Origin: Trogon surrucura
Lineage: Eukaryota > Chordata > Aves > Trogoniformes > Trogonidae
Assembly (NCBI GenBank): GCA_020746105.1
Contig: CM036617.1
Location: forward strand, 136,241,845-136,305,844
Length of the DNA stretch: 64,000 nucleotides
Direction: 5' to 3'
The notes below the pieces were generated by a model. The model was not told where the DNA came from. It saw only the letters and a program-made list of their open reading frames with translations, and did not search any database. The position numbers and the translations under genes were made by a program. Below are positions 37,329-49,100 of the stretch, piece after piece. Each line of letters starts with the position of its first letter. Positions within the stretch are counted from its first letter, which is position 1.

Positions 37329-38879
37329 AAACTCATGTGGCTGTGACCTGAGAAAGCTCCACTACTGGGAGAAACGGATTGCAAAATATTAACTGAAGTA
37401 AGGGGGAAGGAGGAGAGAGGCAGAGTCCCTGAACTGCCGCTTTGAACGGTGAGTCTAACTTAAAATAATTCTAACCATCAAGAGATTAGCTGTAGCACAG
37501 TAGACATTAATCTATCTGATTTGGTGTTTGGTTACCTGGTATCCTATTTCTGATCTTCGATTGAACATTCCAGTTTCCCCATTGCCTCTATAGTGCACAG
37601 TATGTGCCTTAAAAAAACCCAGACAACTTAACAAAGTTGCCACATCTTACGACTACTGAAAGATAAGGCCGGAAGGAATTTATCTCGTGTCTCCATTGCT
37701 CAGCCTCACAGGAAGATGAGTCATAGTTATGCCATAGTTACGTTTGGTTTTACCTGGTTTAAAACCCAAGGAGCAAATCAAGAAGATTCTCCAGTCTTTT
37801 TCACAGTGCTAGTTGGTGATAACTGAAATTACAGGTGTGTATTCACATATTTAACGTTTCAAAACAAGTGTTGGTTACTTTGACTCTAAAGCCGGGTACC
37901 CTTTTGAGTGTGAAGAACTTCTAGTATTGTCAACATACATTCCTTTTGTGCAAGGAGCATAGTTTACAAATCCACATAGTAAGCCAGTGTCTTCATGTTA
38001 CGATGACACTTTAAAAACTCAGAATTGTCCCGTGGTATGTGATAGTTTAAATTTAGGGACAACAGCAAGGATTCATCTGTAACAAATAGGTTTGTCATTA
38101 AGTCTGAATTGTATCTTTAAATCACTCGCATTTTGTCCAGTAGGGTGCAATGGTGCATGCTTCTTCAAATGGATCTAGTTGAATTTTTCATAATTCTGGT
38201 ATGAAGTTTCTTGCATGTTGGAAGCCTCTGCGACTTTTGCCTGTTTATTAATCTGGACCTTATTTTGGTTAGTTTAACTAGTCATTTCACTAAATCCAAA
38301 CTGCTAAGGACAGAAAATAAATTGCTTCTTAGGTTCATACCAGTCATTAACCCATTGCAATGTAATGGTAGGGATTTAAGGACTGCTTATTGAGATGCTC
38401 AAATGTCTTTACAAAACACTTAAGAAAAAAATGTTTCTATGTAATATTAAAGGATTTTTATGTAAGAGGGAGAGAAGATACTGATACAGGAACAAAGTAA
38501 AAGTGCAAAGTGTTCTCAGGCACCCAAATGCTGTCAGTCCCAAACTTGGAAATATTAAGTAAAAGCTCTAAACCAGTAAAAGCCAAAACCCAGATACATT
38601 GTTCTCTTCTGTGAATCCTATATAAATGTTAATTACTGTGTGTATATAGAGCACCATATGAATTAACGATAGATGATTTAGAAAAACCATGATAGTAAAG
38701 GGCAGATTTCTTTATGTAGACTTCATATATCTTGTGATAGAAAAAAAAAATATCCCCAAAGCACCAACACTTAAAATACTTTTTGAAAGTGAGTGAAAGT
38801 GGGAAATGCAAAGTATGTAATGTTTCTGACTTAGTGCCTAACAGCTAATAGTTTCAACCACCTCTTCAGTTGTCTAGAC

Positions 38880-39154
38880 CAGTGGTCTCTGAAACTTTTT
38901 GGTTGAACATCACTATCAGTAAAAAAAAGTTGAGCATGAACTCTTAATAGATATTTGTAAGTTTTGTACATGTACTACTATGTACATTATAAAGTATAAA
39001 CAAAACTAGAAGTTAAAATATGAAGATGAAATTAATGCTATTTTAAACATGTATTTAACTGTATTTATTGATGGTGCAAAAAATATTCTCTTCCTGCAAC
39101 CTCATAGATAGTTTTCTGTACTGGTCTGGGGAATGTACACTTTGGAGAACACTG
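38880..39154. mobile_element. hAT-like non-autonomous element (MITE), 275 bp
   Basis: The left end reads CAGTGGTCTCTGAAACT. The right end, as reverse complement, reads CAGTGTTCTCCAAAGTG, a pair of imperfect terminal inverted repeats of the CAGTG-type found in Charlie-like hAT elements. The element is flanked by GTCTAGAC (38872-38879) and ATCTAGAC (39155-39162), an 8-bp target-site duplication with one mismatch, the size expected for hAT. There is no transposase ORF. The interior is AT-rich. Confidence 0.75.
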
Positions 39155-39223
39155 ATCTAGACATCGTCAAAGAATTCACACATTAGTATATTCCATCATA
39201 ACAATGCCTATTCTAAGTAACTC

Positions 39224-39259
39224 TCCTACTAGAGGTTAAGATGCTGACCTCTAGTAGGA
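39224..39259. repeat. Perfect 13-bp inverted repeat, 10-nt loop
   Basis: TCCTACTAGAGGT at 39224-39236 is the exact complement of ACCTCTAGTAGGA at 39247-39259. Confidence 0.9.
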
Positions 39260-41660
39260 TGACTTCTCTTTCTGAAAAGGAAGTAAAAGAGAACAGCAAG
39301 ATATGGAAGCAGTGATCAGTGGTCTGGCATAGGGGAAGTTTGAATCTGGATCAGCTGAAGACGTAGAGAAACGCGTCCAAGTGTATTGGGAAAACAACTT
39401 GTGGTCAGAGTATGTACTGACATGCAGAGCACAGCAGTAGCTGTTGTACTTTGTTAAGTGTTTCCAGTTCACTGACAGCTAAGTATTAGTTGATAAATTC
39501 CACATTTTGTTTCCTGTTATTACCTGGGGTAGTCACACTAAAATCGGGAACAACACTTGCATATGAGGACTAAGCTGCATCTGAGTTTTTGATATTCAGG
39601 CAACTGCATAGTCTCCAGTGCACATCAGGTACCCCTTAGGACTACAGACAACTGCCGTGCTTTTCTCAGTAGCCTCTCGCTTTTCATACAGTCTTTAAGA
39701 GTATTATGTGGACCACAGGAGAGAAATCCCAGAACTGAGTTACTGCAAAGTGAAAGGAGATCAAATGGGTAAAGTGGATGAAGGTTCTTAAGTGTTTTGT
39801 TAAATATAATGATGAGCAAAGCCTATGTGTGAGAGAAAACTCATGGAGAGAGTTTTTGAACACAGACTGGCGATGTGAAAGAGGAGGTGAATTCTGGTAG
39901 TAGAGGCAAAGGAGTCTGAAGCATGTGTCAGTCTGTCAACAGAGAGGGAGATGAGACAGAAAACCAGCTTTTGCTTGTCTTGAGCATTCCCAGCTTTTTG
40001 TTGTAAGGAGGAATCTCAGCAGGCTTTCTGTACGTAATATATGCTAGGCACTCTCGCCTTTGGGGACTGGATATCAAGGAAGAGAGCTGAAAGTCGATAT
40101 AGAGCTGTTGATATGGAAACTAGCTGTAGCTCTTGTATACTAGGGTGGATGGTTGAAAATGTTGAAAATGTTACTGCTCTGAGTTTAGATTACAGCAATG
40201 CTTTGGAAGCATGCTGGTCCTCTGGCCCTGAACATGGGTTTATTTGCCCAGCTACACCTGTAACGTTTTGCTTCTCAGCATAGTATGGGATAGAGGCACA
40301 GAAATGTAAAGCTTTCTTAATGAGCAAGTGGACCATTCCAGGTGACTTACTCAGCTGTTCAAGAAAGAATTTTTATTTTTGGGGGAGTTGTAAAACAAAC
40401 AGGAATTTAGATTACTCTCCCAGATCCTCCACAAAGATGTTTTTTTTCCTGCTACATGTGGCATAGCAAAGCATCCTGTTCTCTGCGGCTCTGTTGTTGT
40501 AGAGATTTGAATAAGGTGAAATATTTTCCCTTCTTACAGTAGACTTCCACAGGCAACCCAAGGGTGGTGCCTATGTGAAAGGAGCAATGGACAGGTTCCT
40601 CACACTGAAAAGCAGATTAGGAATTAGGCTGATTGAAAGGTTAACATTTACATAGTATTTAGGCAAGGCATTTTCAAGGTAATTCTGCATCCCCCTTTTG
40701 TTCCACCTTAGAGTACAACTGTTACTAGAGCTACTACAGAGTCTGTGAAATAATATGTCAGCGTATTAAGCTCTGCCACGTGTTTAGGGGGGAAGGGCTC
40801 GTAAAGGATTCGTGTGAATTTCTGTGTCTAGGTCTCCTTTTTATTTGGAGGCAATTTGCTATATGCAGCTGCATATAGTGCTCTGCCTTCCTGTAATAGA
40901 CTTTTTTGTTTGTTTGTATGGAAGGAAGGAAATGTGTTTGGGGAGTTAAATCTGTAATTTTCTTGTCCATTTCTATAGGAAGCAGAATGGTTAAGAGAAA
41001 GCAGTAGGAACTACATGAGTAGTTCATCCCAAGGCTGGTGTCAGTTGAATACTCATTGATGTTGCTGTGGAGAGGGCTTTTTGGTTTATCTTCTAATTAA
41101 AGGAGACAACGAAACATCTGAGAGAGGGCTTACAGCTCCTGTTGTCATTTCTTTTTGCTTTCGAAACTCTTTGATGTGCTTCTGTAGATGTATCTTATTA
41201 AAAAAGTACTGGGTGCTGAAATGTCTCTGGTGCGTAAGGCTGAGGTCAGTTGAACAGGGGGAACGCGTGTGGAATGCTCTCGGAGAACAGTCAGCTGTGC
41301 TAATCTGGGCCTTGACCAGATGAGTAAAAGTCTAATATGCATTTTCTTGATCTGTATATGTTTATTGTGATGTATGCAGTAGTAGAAATCTTTGTCAATA
41401 GTATCCTGTGTAGCTGTCACTAGAAAGTGCAGTTGCTTTTGATCAACAATGAAGTTTCAAATTTTCCTTATCATGTAATGCTTTGCATTTTTCCAGGCAT
41501 AGGTACTGTGTTATGTTAATCTGTTGTTTAATGTAATACATATAGTTTCCAAATCAGGACTGAAGTTTTCTCCTAGACAAATTGCAGTATATTTGAGGTA
41601 TTTTAATACAGGAATGGAAAAGAAATGGAGTTTCACTAGAGCTTATTGGAAATATTTTTC

Positions 41661-41693
41661 AATAAAGTGTTCTAATCAGAAAAAAAAAAAAAA
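41661..41693 (+). repeat. AATAAA followed by A(14), retrocopy-like end
   Basis: AATAAA (41661-41666) is followed 13 bases later by 14 A (41680-41693). This resembles the end of a polyadenylated transcript copied back into the genome. No parent gene is recognised upstream and no flanking duplication was found, so a chance A run is possible. Confidence 0.35.
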
Positions 41694-42620
41694 TCACATT
41701 TATAGATATTCAGGGTCAATGTCCAGAATTTATTGGGACAACCTCTCTTGCACAAAATAGCATTTGTTGTAGGGAGCCAGGCAAAAATCATGCTAGCCAA
41801 TAATGCAGTTATTCCTAGCCCTTTGGCCAGTCACACATTTTTTCTATGCGGATTTCCTGGTGGAAGCAGTGATACTACTGAGCTTCCTTGATGCTTAGTT
41901 TATCTGTGTCGTAAAGTACTTAGGTTTTTGGGGAGAAAGTTGCTGAAGAGGTGACAACTGTGTGCAGCGTTATGCGAAATAAACAGGAAGGTGCCATGAA
42001 GCAGGGAGAGAAGCAGTAGCTGTATACACAGGTATCCTTTCGGCTCACTCCTGTGAGTGTAGTGGGAGGCCAGGAGTCAAGATGACTGTTTCATTTAAAC
42101 CTTCATGAAGAATGGGAATGTCACATTGGCTGTTTGTGCAACTGTAAATATTCCATATAAGGTATTTACAAGAAGTGTTGTGCCTCAGGATGTGTGTGCA
42201 GTTCATCTTCCTTGCTGCTACAGTGCAAGACGTTGTCTGCTAGTGTGTGTTATTCTCTGGATTCTGTCTCTTCAGTGGTATTGTGAACTAAGCCCGAAAC
42301 TTGTATAGTTTGCAAGTTTCAAGAGGAAACTTGCTATGCTTGTGCATATGTTTTCCTGTCCATCTAACAGACACAAGGCCAACAGAAACAACACAAGTGT
42401 TACAGTTACTCCCCCCATGCATCTTTACAACAGTGTCTGGGAGGAATAGCTTAAACATAAAGCCATGTAGGAATGCTTATCTGTGCCCAAACGGAAATGT
42501 TTCTTTACCAGATGGCAAATACTGAAGCTTTATCAGTGAGAGTACTAGGCAGAAAGAAGCTGCAGTTTGACTTTGCTAAACTTTTACACAATTTTTCCTC
42601 CGCATGAAATATTTCCACAG

Positions 42621-42689
42621 GGATATAATGCTTGTGAAAGATGCTGGATCAACAGTTGCAGAGATTGAACTCCTCTACCCACAGGAAAG
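42621..42689 (+). CDS. Candidate penultimate exon of an unidentified gene
   Basis: A 69-nt open segment lies between acceptor TTTCCACAG (ends 42620) and donor GTAACA (42690). The exon end AAAG before GTAACA is close to the donor consensus. In the frame that stays open it encodes DIMLVKDAGSTVAEIELLYP and then QE plus a split Arg codon. Splicing to the segment at 42946 keeps the frame open to a stop. I do not recognise the protein family. It could also be part of a noncoding transcript. The flanking introns would both be phase 2. Confidence 0.35.
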
Positions 42690-42945
42690 GTAACAGGAAC
42701 TAGATTTTACCTGTAGAACACAGCCTTCACTGCCTCTCACTCCTTGACCTGGAAAGGCCTTTTCCAAGGTCAGAAGAGGAGTTTGGTACCCCTGGCTCAG
42801 TCCTTGGTGCATCTATAATGCAGCTGTCAAGGAAGCCAGATAGATGCCAGTAACAGATCTCTTTTTCTGTCGTTTCTGCTTGAATTTCTGGTATCGATAT
42901 TTTGGAGGAAAAAATGCTAATTTCTTCAACGGTTTGTTTCTCTAG

Positions 42946-43075
42946 GTTTTTCTACACCAGCAGGAAGCCGCGTCTTCCCTCCTATGGGGACACTTATCTC
43001 TTGATAATGCCCCCTTCACAACGAAGGATGGACCAGCAGCAATGTGGAATGGGGCGATGCCCGCAGTTGGGGTAA
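42946..43075 (+). CDS. Candidate terminal exon of an unidentified gene
   Basis: The acceptor GTTTGTTTCTCTAG ends at 42945. The first base completes an Arg codon left by the segment at 42621-42689. The frame then reads FFYTSRKPRLPSYGDTYLLI, followed by a Gln/Arg-rich, Cys-containing tail ending in PQLG and TAA at 43073-43075. A poly(A) signal follows 39 bp later. Local GC content rises compared with its surroundings, as for a coding exon. No family is recognised and upstream exons are not identified. Confidence 0.38.
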
Positions 43076-43114
43076 CAGTCGTAATGAACACTGTCCTGCT
43101 AACATGAAGAACTT

Positions 43115-43120
43115 AATAAA
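43115..43120 (+). promoter_or_regulatory. Poly(A) signal AATAAA after the candidate terminal exon
   Basis: AATAAA lies 39 bp after the TAA at 43075, and T-containing sequence rich in TTCTTTTTT follows at 43153-43160. The spacing suits a short 3' UTR. Confidence 0.4.
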
Positions 43121-43159
43121 AGAGTTGAATTCTAATTAATGAGAGTCTTAGGTTCTTTT

Positions 43160-46100
43160 TTGGTATCCCCTGCACCAACTCCTCTTGAGTACTCTTGAAG
43201 TACTGATTAACTTTCAAAATCTGTTGATCTTGTATCGAAGCTGCAGCTGTGCCAGAAGAATAAAACCTGTTGGCTATTCTTCATCATATCAGCCTTTTTC
43301 TTTCCTAAATGCTCTATATTGACATGAGTAATCGTCCTGAATGCCTTGAAAACCTCAGTATCAGGCCTTTGGTTTTGTCAGTCATGTTATGAGTTTATCT
43401 CAGTCACTGAGGATACAAGCCTCGTGAGTTTTAAAAGGAAAGTGATACTGTACTGTCCACTCTGTAGTGATAGCTTTGGTCACTGCTGGAGAGGAACAGA
43501 ACCACAACTTTGTTAACCTAGGAGAGATTCTTTAAACCATTTGATAATGTGCCTTTGGATTTTGAGGCCACAGTGGCAGGGCTTGTTATAGATGTGGCAT
43601 GTAAATTGCTATTATTTCTGAAAAGAAATATCTTTAAAACCATAGGTCATAGGTCCTGCGCGTAACTGTCTTGATTTTTTGTTAGTGAAACGGTGAAGAC
43701 TTAGCATATACTGATGCTATTTCTGTAACAGCCTATTTGAAATTTTTGTTATAAAAGGGAGACAAGATACTGAGTTGGTATGTTATCGATAAACACCTTT
43801 TATTCTTAACAAAGCAGAATGTTCAGTTACTTTATAATCTTTTTCTTCTACATTATAAAGCTTGATCAAATTGAATTTTAAAAAAGGAATTGAAACTGAG
43901 TCAAATGTAAACCCTTAAGCTAACTGGTAATTGCAAGACGGAGTGTAAGGGAAATCAAAGGTTAGTATCCCATTGAACTTGAAATCTTGAACATATTTTT
44001 AAGTTAGATTGCATCATACCAAGCTGGAAAGCAGCACAGTTTGGGTAAAATTAGTTTAATACACTTATTCAGAAAGTGCCCTTAGATTAGAAGATGAATG
44101 AATGAATTGGTTTCAAGGTGCTCTTTAGGCCAAGAGTTTAGCAAGAGTGAAACAATTGTTTTATTTTTGTTAGCACTTACGTGACTGTCGCCTACATGGT
44201 GACTGAACCACCAATGTATTGTAGCAATGAGAAAGGCAAACAATTTAATGTTCAGCTGTTTCTAGAGAGATATTCCACTCAGGGAGGGATTCAGTGCAAT
44301 TGTGCAAAACTGAGCTATCGCCTCTAAAGTTGTAAACAATTCTGATGGCTCAGATTTGAAATGAAATTCCTTGCACTGAGGCATATCTTCTAGGATGATA
44401 GGTTCTTGGTTCTCTAATACTATAATAAACAGCACAGGAACTTTGTCTGAAACCTCTCAAAGACTGAGGGCTGCTGCTGAAGAAGGTTCCCTGTGGTGAT
44501 ACGGATATTTTAATTCCCATTTTCTCTAACTTACGTGTTGGTGGAAACTAGGGCTGTGACTGCTACTGTTACCTGCAGCTATGCCTTTCCTCCAGTAGCT
44601 CTAGTTTGGGGTTGGTTGGTTTGCAAATCTATGTCAAAGCACGCCTCTGATAGCAGTCTGATGTCTCTGTAAGCAGGTGACGTGGCTGCTTCTGCAGACT
44701 TGGGGCCATTTTGTCTCTTGTGGTTCAGTATGTAAGAGTATGCTGATGCATACAGTAATGCTTTCATAAGTGCTTTTCTGTCATTTTCCTTAATATTTAA
44801 TGCTCGGAATGTAGAACTGCTGAGAACCTTTCAAAAGGTTTCGTATATCCCATCTTTCTAAGCTAGTTTCAGGCCCCTGGTTGTATTTCGGTTATCTTTA
44901 ATTTGGTCATCAGCAATGTTCTCCCTTGTTCTACTGCCTTACGTTCACAGATATACTCCTCCTGCCTTTGTAGGCCAGAATACCTTCCCTCCCTGCCAAA
45001 TGCTCCTACCTGCTTGTCATAGGAAAAGATCTGCTGTTTAACGGTATTTCTTCCTCAGTGTCTGTTGTAGATTATCACTCTTTGATGTTTGTGTGAGTTA
45101 CCCTAAAAATGTGTTTTCCTTTTGTAGGGGGAGAAAGACTGGTTTTGTTTTGGTATTTCTTTCGGCATTTTCTTGTGGTATTTCACAGCACAAAATGTGT
45201 TAGAAGTTAAATGGAAGAAGCTAATGAAAATACAAATGCCTGGTTTCACTGTAATCTCTCAGTGAGTGAGCATCAGCAAATTGCAATACTGAGATCAATA
45301 GATCCCTGGCTGTTGCACTCGTTTAGACATCTTTGATGACAGGGATTGGTCTTGTCACAGTCATCTCTTTGTGTACCACCGGTTGAAGAGCTGTGCTCTG
45401 AAACGTGTTAGTAACGTAAGTTTTACTTTCCTTGGCCTTTCATTTATTTCATTGAATTTGGCCTTTGAATACAAATACTGGGTATCAATAATTAAGTAGT
45501 AATTCCATGTTCATAATACCATATTTTGACTTTGTTATTTGTATAGGACAGTGAAAAAGAGGTAATACTGACCTGTGCTGTGATGATTAGGCAAACCTGG
45601 CATAAACATTTCCTTTTGCACTCCTCTTGCATTTCCTGTTATTTGGAATTGTGCTTTCATGACCGCTACAGAAATTGTGTACTTCTAAAACTCTAGTTTG
45701 CTTAGTATAGTGAGATCTCGGGGTGGAGTGTATTTGTATTGAGGCCAAACTGAGGGAGAGGTAATTTTGTTTAGTGTAAGATCTGGAAATCCTCTATAGC
45801 TTGCTTGGCCTGCATTCCCAGTCGTGCATGATGTGAGCAGACAGCTGTGTTTTGACTACTATCTTTTTTGCATTTTTTTGGGTCACTTTCTTTATTTTTG
45901 CCTTAATCACCTTCCTTGGTTCTCCAACCCGCTCTTGCAGCAATAAACCAAGTTGTTTGGACAGGGCATGTTTACCTCTAGGTGGTCTGCAAAATCTAGG
46001 TATCACCTTAGAATTACGACATTGCATAATTTTCTTTGTGACTCTCTCATCCCATGTTTTTATCATTTCAGTGTTTTTTTCCAGACATGCCGCTTTGGAG

Positions 46101-49100
46101 GGCTTTCCCCGCTGAGACGGTAATATTGTTTAGAGGGGAGAGTGTGCAATGCAAGAATGGAGTTGCCTCCAAGGTGGATTCCGTGGGAGAGAAGCTGCCG
46201 CTCTCTGCTTCTTTCCTCCTCCCCTGAATTTAGCTGTTGGTGCACAGGCAAAGCATAAGCTAATAAGCTAAGCCCTACATTCTTTATTGGCTCATGCACT
46301 TTATCTTAGATATTGGCATGCTTCAGTGGTTGGGATAAACAGCACTTCTCCTTGCCAGTTGGTGAGATCAGTGATTCTTGCGTCAGTACTGCTGTGCTCT
46401 TTCTTGGTCTGCAAATGCCTGGTACTGAGATTCAGGAGAGTTCCTTTGTCTCCTGCATGTTTGCCCTGATATGCTGTGGATCTACTATCCCAGTTTATGG
46501 AAAGGAAATGAGTAATAATGTACTTCAAAATCATGGGAAACATTAGGTGGAGTTTCTGTCAGAGATGGAGTTACAATTGCTCCATATTTGTCTTCAGATT
46601 TTTCATTTAAAAAATGCTTTATAGTTTGTGTCAGTGCTTCTGAAGATTTCTAATGAAGGAAGAAAATCATCCTAGTTCTGCCCATCTTTTCCTTCCTAGG
46701 GAGAGCAGCTGTCAGACCTGTCTTTACTCTTGCTGTTTCCCTACAGTCATTAAGATCCAGGACAAAGAGATACAGAAGAAGATAGTGATGAGTTTCCAAG
46801 AAAAAAGAACGAGATGTTGCTATCTATCGTCCCTGATACCAGACCATGTTCAGCTGCCTAGTGATGACAGTGCTTATCTCTGTAAGAATAAGAAACTGAG
46901 ACAGAAGGCAGCAAGGAAGGAAGGGGCAGAATCGCTTCCAACTGTGATAGGTCACTAATGGACCAGAGGTCACATCTGTGTTGTGGGGAAGAGGCAGGGT
47001 GGAGAGCTTTTGTAGAAAGGAAGGAACAAGGTCCACAGATCTCTAGTCCCTTCTTTCCAGCCTTGTGGCCAGTGCTATGATATAGTGAAGAATATCTCCT
47101 GAGTCTTTCCCTTAACATTACACTGCACAGCTTTCTGTGGTTCTATTTGCAAGTCCTCCACAAAATCATTCACAGTTTTCTCTGTAGCCTGAATCCTTTA
47201 ATGGCTTGGATTTGTGGTAGTTTGTCTTAGCCTAATCCTAGTAATAACTCATATATTTTGAAAATATCTGAATTTCTGAGCAGGGAACAGAAATGAAAAA
47301 TTGAAGCCCAGTTATGAGACTTCACTGTGGAACAAGCAGAACCTGAAATGAGAGAAGAGGCCCAGCAGAGGAAAGAAAGAGTATTTTCAGTATCTGAGTT
47401 GCCAGATTTTGTTAGGTAGGTGTGTGTAACTTTCTGTTATAACACCCTCGGCTGTGATTTCATCAACTGCCAGATTAAGTCAGTTTGTTTGGATGGGAGA
47501 GGTTAAAAGGAGTATGGCTTTGGTTAGATGCAGCTGACTCTGCTTGGTGTAGTGATGATGTATGTAGTAGCAGAAGCATAAAAGGGGTTCCCAAAGATGC
47601 TTTCCTCTCTGTTCCTCCCAAAGATGATTTCCTCTCTGTTCCTCCCGAGATGTTTTCCTCCGTATTCCTGCCATTGCTCTACTGAGATAGAGTTTTGCAG
47701 AGCGCTTTGTTAGTTGGCTTTTTTGCTTTAATTTCAAAGGTCAGCAGTTCTTAACTGTCGCAGGTTCCTTTTCTGCAAATGAGCTGAGGTCTTTTGACAT
47801 TTCTAAGAAGATTGGACATTCATATAAAAAAACCCCAAGTGTGTCACCTTGCCTAAAAAGTTGTGGGGGGAGCACTGGATTATATTTTTCTCCTCAGTTT
47901 TAACCGGTTGTGGTCAGTGCCACTTTGTGGAAGACTGTTTTGCATCATCACTGCTATGGAGCTCCTGATGGTTTTTACACCAGCTGAGCTGGCTATGTTT
48001 CCTTGGAAATTTATTTACCTACTGACATGAAAGTGGAATTGAATGTGTTATTCTAGACTGTACAAAATGATAAGCCTACTCTGGAAGGCATGCAGTCAAA
48101 GCAGATGACAAGATGAAAGGACACAGGGAAACAGCACGTTAAGAATTACTAGTTGTAACACATCTGCAATGCAGTAACAGCTACCCATTCTGCTTCTGGG
48201 TCCATTGGATGGAAAGTGATTGAAAAACTTACCAGGATTCTGTATGTTGCCTTACTAACTGACTTAGCATGCACCCAGTTTTTCACCTTCATATATGAAA
48301 TACTGCCAGAGGCATACTGCATTTGCAGATAGAAACTATAGAGGTCTGTTCTAGAGCAGCTAATTACTTCCCGGCTTACATACTGACAGGAAGGATAGTG
48401 ATGACCCACCTTCCCAGGCTCACTTGCCACATAGGGAGCTCCTGGTGACTGCATGCAGCTGAAGATGCCAGCAACAAAAGTGAGGGTACAGCCATTAGGG
48501 ACATTAAGGATGCTGTGCAGATGCACTTTTGATGGCCAGAACTCATAAAGTCACATCAGGTCTGTGTGTGCAGTGGCACCGAGCTCTTCCATGTGGTGGA
48601 GTACAGTAAAAGTCAGGGGAACGCATTTGTGATGCTCTGTGGGAAATGACTCAAAGTACTTAATTTCATCAGTGCCTTCTGACTTCGGAGAGAAAAGAAG
48701 GTGCTCAAAACTTGTAGAATACTGCTGTAGCTGACTTTGAATGTGGGGGAGAGAAAGGAAAGAATGTGTTCTTAAGGCAGCCAAATCTTGCAAAAATTAG
48801 TTGTTGGAGACATCAACTTTTAATTAAATTTCCATCTCTTTGCCATAGCCCAAATGACTGGTGTCTAATATCACTGCATTCAGTGTCCCTTGGAGCGGAG
48901 CACACTGTGGTGCATTGTTTTGTTTGTATAGAGTTGGCAAGCAGGTCGTAGTGTGTGTGTTTACTTTAGTTGCCTGGAGCAGTTCAGCATCTTTTAATTA
49001 CATGTTTTCATAAGTGTCCTTTAACAAATGTAGTCCTTAGGAGCTAGAACAGCGAGTGTGAGAAGCAGGCTGGTTTGGAGGGACTTTGAAACACACGTTT

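Larger units (their letters stand above)
35241..38871. other. Intergenic DNA with small repeats only
   Basis: No gene or large repeat is recognised. It holds a 24-bp tandem duplication (36751-36798) and a (GCA)6 tract near 37313-37328. Short ORFs here have no coding-like features. Confidence 0.6.
39163..42620. other. Intergenic DNA (or introns of an unidentified gene)
   Basis: No recognisable gene. It includes a 13-bp inverted repeat (39224-39259) and an AATAAA plus A(14) feature (41661-41693). If the exon pair at 42621-43075 is real, upstream exons of that gene could lie here, but I could not identify any. Confidence 0.4.
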
